Positions 1 to 7,295 of a stretch of DNA of 64,000 nt are shown in pieces; the first letter of the stretch is position 1; each line of letters starts with the position of its first letter. Below the pieces are notes generated by a model. The model saw nothing but the letters and a program-made list of their open reading frames with translations, was not told the origin of the DNA and did no database searches. Made by a program: the position numbers and the translations under genes. This DNA comes from Streptomyces sp. NBC_01439 (GTDB lineage: Bacteria > Actinomycetota > Actinomycetes > Streptomycetales > Streptomycetaceae), in the NCBI RefSeq assembly GCF_036227605.1, contig NZ_CP109487.1, positions 3,670,001 through 3,734,000 of the forward strand, read 5' to 3'.

Positions 1-1243
1 GGAAGCCCGCCTCCGCCAGCAGCTGCTTGGCCTTGGCCGGGTCGCCGGTCTTGCCCGCCGGGAAGTGGTCGTACGGGGTGAAGCCGAAGGCCTCGCGCTC
101 GGGCAGGAAGGTGGTGGCCGGTTCGGCGAGGGCGGATCCGCCGGCGGCGTTGATCACGCTGGTGCGGTTGATCGCGTGGGAGATGGCCTGGCGCACCTTC
201 GGGTTGTCGAAGGGGGCCACCTTCGGGTTGAAGGCCAGGTAGTTGACGTAGCCGAAGTGGCCGGTGCCGACGCGGCCCGCGAGGTCGTTCTTGTCGGCGG
301 AGTCGCCGATCTGGGCGAGCTCGGCGGGTCCCAGGTTGGTGTCGGTGGTGACGGCGGCGGCGTCGGGGCCGGAGCTGGTGGTCAGGCGCTGGTTGATGAC
401 CGCGGCGTCCAGACCGGAGCGGACGTCGATCTTGTCCGGGTAGGCCTTGCGCTCCTCGTCGGTCTTCTCGTCCCAGTGCTCGTTGCGCTCCAGGGTGAGG
501 TGTTCGCCGTCGTTGTCGTTCTTGACGACCTTGTACGGGCCGGAGGAGACGGGGTGCTCCTCGTACTTGACCCCGGTGTCCTTGGCCTTGGGAACGGGCG
601 CGAACTGCGTCTGCGTGGCGACGAAGGGGAACTCGCCCTCGGGCTTGCGGAGTTTGAAGACGATCGTCTTCGGGTCGGGCACGACGATCGAGTCGAGCCC
701 CTTGCCGCCGTCCTTGTACGGGCCCTCGTACGTCTCCCCGCCGACCAGCCAGTCCCGCAGGTACGGGGCGCCGCCCGACAGTTCGGCGGCGAAGGACCGC
801 TCGATGCCGTACTTGATGTCGGCGCTGGTGATCGGGGAGCCGTCCTCGTACTTCAGCCCGTCCTTGAGCGTGTACGTCCACTCGGTGGCGTCGGCGTTGG
901 GCCTTCCGGTGTCGGTGGCCAGGTCGGGCACGACCTTGGTGCCGGCCGCGCCGTCCTCGCGGTTGCGGGTGGTCAGCGTGCGGAAGACCAGCGAGGGAAC
1001 GTTTCCGCCACCCGAGGTGTAGAGCCGGGCCGGGTCGAAGTCGCTCTGCGGCTCGGAGTTGAGGACGGTCAGGGTGCCGCCCTTCTGCGGGGCGCCCGCG
1101 GCGCCCGGCTTGTCGCCCGAACCGGCCTTGCCCGCAGCGTCCTCGGGGCCGCAGGCCACGGCGCCCCCGGCCAGGACGAGGCTGACGGTGACGGCGGCCA
1201 CACGGCGCGCTATGAGATGACGGTCGGGTCCGGCGGAAGACAT
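1..1243 (-). CDS. Peptide ABC transporter substrate-binding lipoprotein (partial)
   Basis: Extracytoplasmic solute-binding protein of family 5, which captures oligopeptides outside the membrane for an ABC importer. The gene runs off the left edge, so only about 414 N-terminal residues are present. Starting at the ATG at 1243, an Arg-containing n-region and hydrophobic stretch lead to a lipobox ending AVAC near residue 33. After a Gly/Ala linker the mature domain opens with GGTLTVLNSEP, and later contains the family-typical WTYTLKDGLKYEDGSP and ISHAINR segments. It has no close neighbour on the same strand except a 31-codon leader-like ORF 200 bases upstream with a hairpin between. The permease and ATPase genes would be expected beyond the left edge. 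The family call is secure; the substrate is inferred. Confidence 0.9.
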   Translation of the reverse strand, partial: MSSAGPDRHLIARRVAAVTVSLVLAGGAVACGPEDAAGKAGSGDKPGAAGAPQKGGTLTVLNSEPQSDFDPARLYTSGGGNVPSLVFRTLTTRNREDGAAGTKVVPDLATDTGRPNADATEWTYTLKDGLKYEDGSPITSADIKYGIERSFAAELSGGAPYLRDWLVGGETYEGPYKDGGKGLDSIVVPDPKTIVFKLRKPEGEFPFVATQTQFAPVPKAKDTGVKYEEHPVSSGPYKVVKNDNDGEHLTLERNEHWDEKTDEERKAYPDKIDVRSGLDAAVINQRLTTSSGPDAAAVTTDTNLGPAELAQIGDSADKNDLAGRVGTGHFGYVNYLAFNPKVAPFDNPKVRQAISHAINRTSVINAAGGSALAEPATTFLPEREAFGFTPYDHFPAGKTGDPAKAKQLLAEAGF

Positions 1244-1308
1244 GGGTGTGTTGACCTCTCGGCGTGAAGGAAGGGCTGAAGGGCCACGCGAGGGGCAGCG
1301 GTCGACAG

Positions 1309-1327
1309 CGGTGCCGGAGGGGCACCG
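1309..1327 (-). promoter_or_regulatory. Small hairpin in the leader of the peptide-binding gene
   Basis: Perfect 7-bp stem (CGGTGCC/GGCACCG) with a GGAGG loop, about 65 bases before the start codon of the peptide-binding lipoprotein gene. With the larger hairpin at 1402-1434 it makes a structured leader. Confidence 0.4.
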
Positions 1328-1401
1328 GAGCATGAGGAAGCCGCGCCTGCGGGCATGGGCACGCCCGGGCGCGGCGAAGGAACTCGAAGAGGGTCGCAGC
1401 G

Positions 1402-1434
1402 CTTGCGGGCCGGGGGCACCTCCCGGGCCGCAAG
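1402..1434 (-). promoter_or_regulatory. Leader hairpin between the leader ORF and the peptide-binding gene
   Basis: Stem of about 13 bp with one mismatch: CTTGCGG-g-CCGGG pairs with CCCGG-g-CCGCAAG across a 7-base loop. It starts 12 bases after the stop codon of the 31-codon ORF. No T-tract follows on the minus strand, so it is not a classical intrinsic terminator. It could act as a translation-coupled attenuator or an RNA-stability element. Confidence 0.45.
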
Positions 1435-1446
1435 GCCCAGGGGGAG

Positions 1447-1542
1447 TCAGCGACAGAAGATGTCGGCCACGCTGTGCGCGGTCACACCAAGCAGCGCCAG
1501 CTCAATGGCGGCGCTCGCGGTCATGGTGTGGTCGTGCGACAT
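1447..1542 (-). CDS. Putative 31-residue leader peptide, probably leaderless
   Basis: Short ORF that starts MSHDHTMTASAAIEL and ends SVADIFCR. It lies between a DUF3152 gene and a peptide-binding lipoprotein gene, both on the same strand. No Shine-Dalgarno sequence precedes it. A TTGACA hexamer (1574-1579) and AATCGT (1550-1555), 18 bases apart, place transcription initiation on or next to the ATG, as in a leaderless mRNA. A stable hairpin follows the stop codon. I do not recognise the peptide family. The order promoter, small ORF, hairpin, transporter gene suggests a regulatory leader, but the peptide could be functional itself. Conservation in related genomes would decide. Confidence 0.45.
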   Translation of the reverse strand: MSHDHTMTASAAIELALLGVTAHSVADIFCR

Positions 1543-1549
1543 GCGGAGA

Positions 1550-1579
1550 ACGATTGCCGATGATCGGACGGATTGTCAA
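1550..1579 (-). promoter_or_regulatory. Probable vegetative promoter of the leader ORF/peptide transporter transcript
   Basis: The -35 is TTGACA (complement of 1574-1579), a full match to the major sigma consensus. An 18-bp spacer is followed by -10 AATCGT (complement of 1550-1555), with A at position 2 and T at position 6. The inferred start point, seven to eight bases on, coincides with the ATG at 1542. Confidence 0.5.
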
Positions 1580-1621
1580 CGCGGATCCCCGCCCGGCACC
1601 GGGCGGGGTCGTGCCCGTCGG

Positions 1622-3058
1622 TCAACCCTCGGGGAAGACCCAGGGGTTGGGCTTGCACTGGATGCCGTCGATGTTGAGGGACTTGGTCTGCTGCTGCATG
1701 ATCGGCGCGAGCGCGCCGGGTGTGCGGCAGTTCACGTGGTCGCGTCCGAGCCGGTGCCCGACCTCGTGGTTGATGAGCATCTGCCGGTAGATGAACATCT
1801 GGTCCGGTCCGTAGGTCGCGGAGCCCTGCGCCCAGCGGAACGCGTTGATCATCACCCGCTCGGTGCGCGCGGAGTCACAGGAGACGTTGTCGACGGTGAT
1901 GTCCAGGTCGGACTTGTCGCACCAGAACCCGGTGGTCCCGGGACTGGCCAGGGTGATCACGAAGTCCGCCTGGCCACCCGGTACCCGCTCGAAGGTCCGC
2001 TCGCCGTTGTGGGACCAACTGCGCGGGTCGTTGAGGGTGCGGTGGACGGCCTCGGCGAAGAGCTGCGCGTCCATGCCCAGGCCCTGTTCGACGTCGACCC
2101 GGTAGCGCACGAGCTTGCCCTTGCCGGGGGCCTTGGCCACACCGGGCACGGTGTCGAAGGTGCCGGGTCCGGCGAGTTTCGGGTCGATCGGCAGTTGTTG
2201 GGCCATCTTCTGCTCGAAGGTCAACTCGGGCGCGGCGGCGGACGGTGCCGCGGGCGCGGCCCCCGCCGGGGGCTTCGCGCGGTCGTCCGAGCGGGAGGCG
2301 GCCGCGTCGGTCCGGCTGCCGTCGGAAGCGGCCTGCGCGCCCCTCTTGGCATCGTCCCCGGCGGAGTTCATCTGACCGGCGACGACGACGGCGAGGACGG
2401 TCGTGACGGCCACGGCGGCCACGCCGGTGTACGTACGGACCTTCCGGCTGCGGCTCGAGCCGGGCGGCTCCGGGGCGGGATCCACCGGGTCCACGGCATC
2501 GAACGGGTCCACGGGATCGACCGGATCCGCCGCGGCCGCGGCAGGCCCGGGGCCGACGGGAGCGACCGGGTCCACCGGCCTGCGCGGCCCGGGCACCCGG
2601 CGGTGCGAGCCGGTGGAGGTGAAGAGGTCGGTGTCGGGGTCGGAGTCGAATGCGCCCGGCGGCGCCAGGGTGACCTGGGGGAAGCCCACCGCGGGGGTGC
2701 CGAAGGCCGGGGTGCCGGAATCCAGGTGGGCAGCGGGTGCCGCCGCGGCCGGTGCGGTGTCGGAGTCGGAGTCGGAGTCGTCGTGCGGGCGCCGCACCCC
2801 GCGCCAGTCCCCGTACACGGAATCGGGGCGGGCCCCCCAGGCGCCGCCGGACTCGTACTGCTGGGGGTGGCTGCCGGTCCGCACGTCGTCGAAGGTCCGG
2901 TCCTGGGACGCGTACCCCTGGTGGGTGACGGTCGGTTCGGGCCGGTATTCGGCGGGCGGTTCCTCGTAGGGCGGCGCCTCCGGCTGCGGCCGGACGGGTG
3001 CCGCAGCGGCGGCCGGAGCCGGAGCCGGGGCAGGGCCCTTGCGACTATGTCGTCCCAT
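1622..3058 (-). CDS. DUF3152 metzincin-like membrane protein
   Basis: Protein of 478 residues. Residues 1-205 are low-complexity and Pro/Ala/Asp-rich, including repeated DSDSDSD and DPVDP runs. One transmembrane segment lies near 212-232 and an extracytoplasmic C-terminal domain follows. That domain holds HEVGHRLGRDH (about 431-441), which fits the HExxHxxGxxH zinc-protease signature, followed by a Met in ALAPIMQQ that fits a Met-turn. Cysteines near the C-terminus may form disulfides outside the cell. The family is annotated as DUF3152 in actinobacteria; protease activity is inferred from the motif. The start lies 5 bases after the stop of the upstream hydrolase gene, so the two are probably cotranscribed. 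Confidence 0.85.
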   Translation of the reverse strand: MGRHSRKGPAPAPAPAAAAAPVRPQPEAPPYEEPPAEYRPEPTVTHQGYASQDRTFDDVRTGSHPQQYESGGAWGARPDSVYGDWRGVRRPHDDSDSDSDTAPAAAAPAAHLDSGTPAFGTPAVGFPQVTLAPPGAFDSDPDTDLFTSTGSHRRVPGPRRPVDPVAPVGPGPAAAAADPVDPVDPFDAVDPVDPAPEPPGSSRSRKVRTYTGVAAVAVTTVLAVVVAGQMNSAGDDAKRGAQAASDGSRTDAAASRSDDRAKPPAGAAPAAPSAAAPELTFEQKMAQQLPIDPKLAGPGTFDTVPGVAKAPGKGKLVRYRVDVEQGLGMDAQLFAEAVHRTLNDPRSWSHNGERTFERVPGGQADFVITLASPGTTGFWCDKSDLDITVDNVSCDSARTERVMINAFRWAQGSATYGPDQMFIYRQMLINHEVGHRLGRDHVNCRTPGALAPIMQQQTKSLNIDGIQCKPNPWVFPEG

Positions 3059-3063
3059 GGTCC

Positions 3064-4059
3064 TCAGCCTCTGCCGTCTTCGATATTTCGGTCACCCTCG
3101 CCCGTTCCGGTGTCACTCAGCAGCTCGCGGAAGGCGGCGGCCACCGCCTCGGGGTACTCCATCATCGCCACGTGTCCGGCCTCGGGCATGCACAGCAGCC
3201 GCGAACCGCGGAAGGCCGCGGCGGCCTTGTGCGCCATGCGGTACGAGACCAGCTGGTCCCGGCCACCGTAGACCAACAGCGAGGGCGCGAGGACCCGTTG
3301 CGCCTGCCGCCACAATCCGTGCTGGCCACCGAGGGTATAGGCGTCGACGATGCCGCGCGAGGAGCGCGTCATCGCCTCCCAGAAGTACGGCAGGGCCATC
3401 CGCCGCTCCATCTCCTCCACGGCGTTGCGGAATCCCTCGGGTGTCACCCGGGAGGGGTCTCCGTAACAGAGCTCCGTCACCCCGCGGGTGCGCTGCTCTG
3501 CGCTGAGCCCCTGCGTCAGCCGGCCGAAGAGCGCGGCCACCCCGGGCACGGCGAGCAGCGCGGTCGGCACGGCCGACTTCTGCACGCGCAGCTCGGGCAG
3601 GGCGGGCGAGACCAGGGTCAGGGTGCGCACCAGGTCGGGCCGGACGGCCGCGACGCGGGTGGAGACGGCGCCGCCGAGGGAGTTCCCGAACAGGTGGACC
3701 GGGCCGCGCCCGGCGGCGTCGAGGTGTCGGATGACGGCGCGGGCGAAGGCGGTGACGGAGTAGTCCCGGTCGGCGGGTGGTGGGGACCAGCCGAAGCCCG
3801 GCAGGTCGACGGCCTCGCCGTCGACGGTGTCGGCCAGCCGCACCATCAGATCCGACCAGTTCTGCGAAGAACCGCCGAGTCCGTGGACGAACAGGGCGGG
3901 CGGCAGCCCCGTGCGCAGGGGCGGGCGGAACCGGACGGCCAGTTCCAGGCCGGGCAGCACGGCGGTGCGCAGCTGCTCCCCTTCGGCCACCCGAGCGGCT
4001 CCCGCCTGGGAGGACGGCTCGGCGGTGGACCGCACGCCCGGCAGCTCGGTCGAAGACAT
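3064..4059 (-). CDS. Alpha/beta-fold hydrolase
   Basis: Protein of 331 residues with an alpha/beta-hydrolase core: the oxyanion HG-containing turn FVHGLGG (about 58-63), nucleophile elbow GNSLGG with Ser127, a VYGGRDQLV segment supplying the acid, and EAGHVAMMEYP supplying the catalytic His near the C-terminus. No signal peptide is visible, so it is probably cytosolic. The substrate is unknown; esterase, lipase or C-C hydrolase are all possible. It is the first gene of a two-gene unit with the DUF3152 gene, and its promoter must lie in the 133-bp gap before the divergent DUF5709 gene. Confidence 0.88.
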   Translation of the reverse strand: MSSTELPGVRSTAEPSSQAGAARVAEGEQLRTAVLPGLELAVRFRPPLRTGLPPALFVHGLGGSSQNWSDLMVRLADTVDGEAVDLPGFGWSPPPADRDYSVTAFARAVIRHLDAAGRGPVHLFGNSLGGAVSTRVAAVRPDLVRTLTLVSPALPELRVQKSAVPTALLAVPGVAALFGRLTQGLSAEQRTRGVTELCYGDPSRVTPEGFRNAVEEMERRMALPYFWEAMTRSSRGIVDAYTLGGQHGLWRQAQRVLAPSLLVYGGRDQLVSYRMAHKAAAAFRGSRLLCMPEAGHVAMMEYPEAVAAAFRELLSDTGTGEGDRNIEDGRG

Positions 4060-4192
4060 GCGGGCAATGTTACGAGACGATCACGCTCCTCTTCCTGTGT
4101 TCGCCGTCACAGACACGGGCCGGATCCATATAGCGGTGCCTCCGCGATCCTCCTAGGCTCGTAAGTGAGCACAAGGAAGCGAGGGGAGCGGC

Positions 4193-4408
4193 ATGACTGT
4201 CGACCCTGCGGAGCCGGACACCTTCCGGGAGCAGTTTCCGGAATCCCTCGATCCTGAGGCGCCCGAGGCGGATGTGGCGGAGCAGCTCGCCGATCTCCGG
4301 CCGGACGAGGACGACCCGATCACCGCGGGCGCGGTGGACGGGGTCACGGACGGCGATGCCGTCGAGCAGGCGCGCGTGGTGCCGCTGGACGAGGACGACT
4401 ACCGCTGA
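4193..4408 (+). CDS. DUF5709 family small acidic protein
   Basis: 71 residues, very acidic, without hydrophobic segments. It opens MTVDPAEPDTF and ends VVPLDEDDYR, the pattern of the actinobacterial DUF5709 family, whose function is unknown. GAGGGGAGC just upstream of the ATG is a good ribosome site. The gene is divergent from the alpha/beta hydrolase gene and stands alone. Confidence 0.8.
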   Translation: MTVDPAEPDTFREQFPESLDPEAPEADVAEQLADLRPDEDDPITAGAVDGVTDGDAVEQARVVPLDEDDYR

Positions 4409-4508
4409 CCCACAGCTGACCGAGCACCGACCAAACCGCTGATCAAACCGCTGACCAGCGCCTCCGGGCCGTCCGTACCGCGAGAAAACTCGGCTTGAAC
4501 CCTCCAGA

Positions 4509-4530
4509 TTCGGTTACCGAAAAGTACGAT
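4509..4530 (+). promoter_or_regulatory. Inverted repeat and -10 upstream of the TetR gene (candidate operator)
   Basis: TTCGGT-T-ACCGAA (4509-4521) is a perfect 6-bp inverted repeat with a one-base centre. It is followed after three bases by TACGAT (4525-4530), a good -10 hexamer. The repeat would cover the promoter spacer of the tetR gene starting at 4581, which suits autorepression. This is inference from position and symmetry only. Confidence 0.4.
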
Positions 4531-4580
4531 GGCGGCGCGGCGCAGAGCGCACTGTGTTCTTAGAGAAAGTGGGAGGCGGC

Positions 4581-5219
4581 GTGACAGCCATCGAGCAGAC
4601 CGAGGCAGCGCGTCCGCGGGGCACGCGACTGCCGCGCCGAGCCCGGCGCAACCAGCTGCTGGGCGCGGCCCAGGAGGTTTTCGTCGCCCAGGGGTACCAC
4701 GCGGCGGCCATGGACGACATCGCCGAGCGGGCCGGCGTGAGCAAGCCGGTGCTGTACCAGCACTTCCCCGGCAAGCTCGACCTGTACCTGGCCCTGCTGG
4801 ACCAGCACTGCGAGGCCCTGCTGCTGGCCGTGCGCACCGCCCTGGCGTCGACGACGGACAACAAGCTGCGCGTGGCGGCCACGATGGACGCCTACTTCGC
4901 GTACGTGGAGGAGGAGGGCGGCGCCTTCCGGCTGGTCTTCGAGTCCGACCTGACGAACGAACCGGCGGTGCGCGAGCGCGTCGACCGCGTCTCGCTCCAG
5001 TGCGCCGAGGCCATCTCCGACGTCATCGCCGAGGACACCGGCCTGTCCAAGGACGAGTCGATGCTGCTGGCCGTGGGCCTGGGCGGGGTCTCGCAGGTCG
5101 TGGCCCGCTACTGGCTCTCCAGCGAGAGCCCGGTCGCCCGCGAGACGGCGGTCGGCCTGCTGACCTCGCTCGCGTGGCGCGGTATCGCCGGCTTCCCGCT
5201 GCACGGCACGGAGGCCTGA
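4581..5219 (+). CDS. TetR/AcrR family transcriptional regulator
   Basis: Repressor-type regulator of 212 residues. The N-terminal helix-turn-helix runs about residues 25-70, with AMDDIAERAGVSKPVLYQHF as recognition region; the C-terminal half is the variable ligand-binding and dimerisation domain. I chose the GTG at 4581 because GGGAGG sits 4-5 bases before it; a GTG at 4554 in the same frame has no ribosome site. Inducer and target genes cannot be read from the sequence. A perfect inverted repeat at 4509-4521 is a candidate autoregulatory operator. The next gene downstream is DUF3107. Confidence 0.9.
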   Translation: MTAIEQTEAARPRGTRLPRRARRNQLLGAAQEVFVAQGYHAAAMDDIAERAGVSKPVLYQHFPGKLDLYLALLDQHCEALLLAVRTALASTTDNKLRVAATMDAYFAYVEEEGGAFRLVFESDLTNEPAVRERVDRVSLQCAEAISDVIAEDTGLSKDESMLLAVGLGGVSQVVARYWLSSESPVARETAVGLLTSLAWRGIAGFPLHGTEA

Positions 5220-5377
5220 GGGGCCGGTGCGCGGCGGCGCCCGCGGCGGCGGCCCTCATCGGCCGCTGTTCGCTGCGAGCGTGTCCGCTCTGCGCGTCGA
5301 TGTCCCCTCACCGGGCTAATGTGGACCGCGTACGGCGCGGATGATCGCGCGAACCGGATCGTCGGAGGGACAAAGCC

Positions 5378-5605
5378 GTGGAGGTCAAGATCGGCGTGCA
5401 GCACGCACCCCGGGAGATCGTGCTGGAGAGCGACCTGAGCGCCGAGGAGCTGGAGAGCATCGTCACCGCCGCTCTGTCCGGCACTGCGCCGCTGCTGAGC
5501 CTCACCGACAACAAGGGCCGCAAGGTCCTGGTGCCGTCCGACCGCCTGTCGTACGTCGACCTGGGCGAGCCGAGCGTGCGCAAGGTGGGCTTCGGCGCGC
5601 TCTGA
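5378..5605 (+). CDS. DUF3107 family protein
   Basis: 75-residue soluble protein opening MEVKIGVQHAPRE and ending VRKVGFGAL, which I recognise as the actinobacterial DUF3107 family. The function is unknown. The GTG start at 5378 has GGAGGGA nine bases upstream. It is followed by a strong intrinsic-type hairpin at 5616-5649, so its transcript probably ends there. The 158-bp gap after the TetR gene could hold a separate promoter. Confidence 0.85.
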   Translation: MEVKIGVQHAPREIVLESDLSAEELESIVTAALSGTAPLLSLTDNKGRKVLVPSDRLSYVDLGEPSVRKVGFGAL

Positions 5606-5615
5606 GAACTGTTGG

Positions 5616-5655
5616 AAACGGCCCGGTGGTTGATCCCACCGGGCCGTTTCTGTTT
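5616..5655 (+). terminator. Strong terminator after DUF3107
   Basis: Perfect 14-bp stem (AAACGGCCCGGTGG with its complement ending in TTT) around a 6-base TTGATC loop, followed by CTGTTTCTT. It ends the transcript 10 bases past the DUF3107 stop codon. Confidence 0.85.
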
Positions 5656-5714
5656 CTTCCGCTTCGGGTAGGACCGCAGTGACCCGGTTTGCCCTGACGT
5701 ATGGGAGGGACCTC

Positions 5715-6017
5715 ATGCTGCTGATGGAAGTGCTCGGCTCCGCACTCCTGGGCCTCGCCTTGTCCGCGACGGCCGCCCGAGGACTCACGCGCCGGTTGCC
5801 TTCCCGCACAGTGGTACTGGTCAGCGGGGTGCTGGGGGCTCTGTTCGGGGCGTATCTCACCCACTTCGCGCTCGGGCCCGGGCACAACACCCTGACTGCG
5901 ACGCTCATCGGCGCGGTGCTGGTGTCGGCCGTGGTCCTGTCCCTGCTGCTCCGTCCGGCCTCGGGGCCCCGCAGGCCGTCCCACAGGACTCCGTTTTCAC
6001 TCCCGTCGCGGGGATGA
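5715..6017 (+). CDS. Small integral membrane protein, unknown function
   Basis: About 100 residues with three hydrophobic segments: VLGSALLGLALSATA, VVLVSGVLGALFGAYL and LIGAVLVSAVVLSLLL, and a basic cytosolic-looking tail. The general plan resembles GlsB/YeaQ-type three-helix proteins, but I cannot confirm the family. ATG 5715 is preferred because GGGAGGGA lies just upstream; a GTG at 5679 is the longer alternative. A bidirectional-looking hairpin follows at 6057-6097. Confidence 0.6.
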   Translation: MLLMEVLGSALLGLALSATAARGLTRRLPSRTVVLVSGVLGALFGAYLTHFALGPGHNTLTATLIGAVLVSAVVLSLLLRPASGPRRPSHRTPFSLPSRG

Positions 6018-6056
6018 GGATGACCCGGAGCCCTGAGCCCTGCCCCTGAACCACGT

Positions 6057-6097
6057 ACGTCGGCCCCGGCGCGCCGTGTGCGCGCCGGGGCCGACGT
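6057..6097. terminator. Bidirectional terminator between convergent genes
   Basis: Perfect 18-bp stem, ACGTCGGCCCCGGCGCGC and its complement, with a 5-base CGTGT loop. It sits between the + strand membrane protein gene (ending 6017) and the - strand ferritin-like gene (ending 6156). There is no T-tract, as is usual for hairpins in GC-rich actinobacteria. Confidence 0.75.
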
Positions 6098-6155
6098 GTG
6101 GAGCGGTACGGAGCCTCGCCGGCCGCCTCGCGGCTGCCGGGCTGCTGCCGAACGG

Positions 6156-6914
6156 TCAGGCGGCGAGGCCGAGGGCCGCCATCCGCTTGGTGTGCGCCTT
6201 GGTGATGCGGGTGAACATCTCGCCGACGGCCGCCAGGTCGAAGCCTGCCGCCATTCCGTCGACGCCGCCGACCAGCATGGTCGAGAGCGCGTCGCGCTCG
6301 GCGACCACGCGCTGGGCCTGCGAGAGGGCCTCGCCCATCAGCCGGCGGGCCCACAGTGCGAGCCGGCCGCCGCAGCGCGGGTCCGCCTCGATCGCCGCGC
6401 GGACCTTCTCGACGGCGAAGTTGCCGTGGCCGGTGTCGTCGAGCACGCCGAGCACGAGGGCGCGGGTGTCGGTGTCCAGGTGGGAGGCGACCTCACGGTA
6501 GAAGTCACTGGCGATGGAGTCACCGACGTAGGCCTTGACCAGGCCCTCCAGCCAGTCCGACGGCGCGGTCTGGCGGTGGAAGTCGTCGACGCCCTTCGCG
6601 AAGGGCTCCATGGCGGCGGTGGGCTCGACCTCGATCGCCGCGAGCCGGTCCCGCAGCCGCTCGAAGTGGTGGAACTCGGCGGAGGCCATCGCGGCGAGCT
6701 CGGCCTTGTCGTCGAGGGTGGGCGCGAGCTTCGCGTCCTCCGCGAGGCGCTCGAAGGCCGCGAGCTCTCCGTAGGCGAGCGCACCGAGCAGGTCCACGAC
6801 GGCGGCCCGGTACTGCGGCGAGGCAGAGGCGGCGGCCCAGTCCTGGGAGGCGATGCCCACGACTCCGGCCGGGGCGCTGTCGTCGGCGGGCGAGGCGTTT
6901 TCTACGGTCGACAT
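6156..6914 (-). CDS. Ferritin-like (MiaE-like) four-helix protein
   Basis: 252 residues, almost all alpha-helical. Carboxylate/His pairs fit a ferritin-like di-metal site: ELAAFERL, AEFHHFERL, a mid-protein ASDFYREV and DTGHGNFAVEK. It belongs to the actinobacterial ferritin-like-fold family related to tRNA 2-methylthio-N6-isopentenyl adenosine hydroxylase (MiaE); whether it hydroxylates tRNA or handles iron is unknown. The start at 6914 (MSTVENASP) has a GGAG site; the longer frame to 6956 lacks one. It is divergent from the DEAD-box helicase gene. Confidence 0.8.
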   Translation of the reverse strand: MSTVENASPADDSAPAGVVGIASQDWAAASASPQYRAAVVDLLGALAYGELAAFERLAEDAKLAPTLDDKAELAAMASAEFHHFERLRDRLAAIEVEPTAAMEPFAKGVDDFHRQTAPSDWLEGLVKAYVGDSIASDFYREVASHLDTDTRALVLGVLDDTGHGNFAVEKVRAAIEADPRCGGRLALWARRLMGEALSQAQRVVAERDALSTMLVGGVDGMAAGFDLAAVGEMFTRITKAHTKRMAALGLAA

Positions 6915-7295
6915 GCTCCGCACAATAGCCCGCCGAATGGCCCTCCAAGTCACCACGCGGGTTCCTTGCCTGTCCAGCTAAACGCGCCTACCCGGTGAAT
7001 TCACCCGACACACCTGCGCGATTCCGGGGTACAGTGGTAATGCGCCTGCCGAATACTCGGCGGGCCATCCGAATGAGGATGCCCGGTCGGTGGCCCGATC
7101 GGCTCCAACCGACCGCCCTCGGTGTGGTGCGTACGTTCATGCGTACCGCCAACCACGAGGGGCCCCCTCAGCGGCAGATGCGCTTGAGCGAAGGCTAGTG
7201 GTCCCGCGCAGCTTCGTACGTAGCAGTACTGCAAGCACGGCACGGTACGACCCCCCTCGCCGCCTCGCGCCGCGTCTCACAGAAGAGGCAGCACC
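6915..7295 (+). promoter_or_regulatory. Long structured 5' leader and promoter region of the DEAD-box helicase
   Basis: 381 bases without a supportable gene. TACAGT at 7030-7035 is a good -10, although no clear -35 is visible 17-18 bp upstream. Start at about 7042 would give a leader of about 250 bases. The leader contains the inverted repeat CGGTCGGT/ACCGACCG (7084-7091 with 7108-7115), which encloses a second short stem. It also contains near-palindromes GTGCGTACGTTCATGCGTAC and GCAGTACTGC. Long structured leaders are known for cold-induced RNA helicase genes such as E. coli deaD; control here is inferred. Confidence 0.5.

Noticed and set aside
65..1267. 400-codon open frame on the + strand opposite the peptide-binding gene
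   Set aside because: It is the GC-rich shadow of the minus-strand lipoprotein gene: the protein is Gly/Val/Arg low complexity with no motifs or ribosome site, while the other strand shows a clear lipobox and SBP fold.
6957..7295. Short ORFs (such as 6995-7198 +, 7001-7243 -) as genes
   Set aside because: They lack ribosome sites, have atypical third-position composition and overlap the structured helicase leader.
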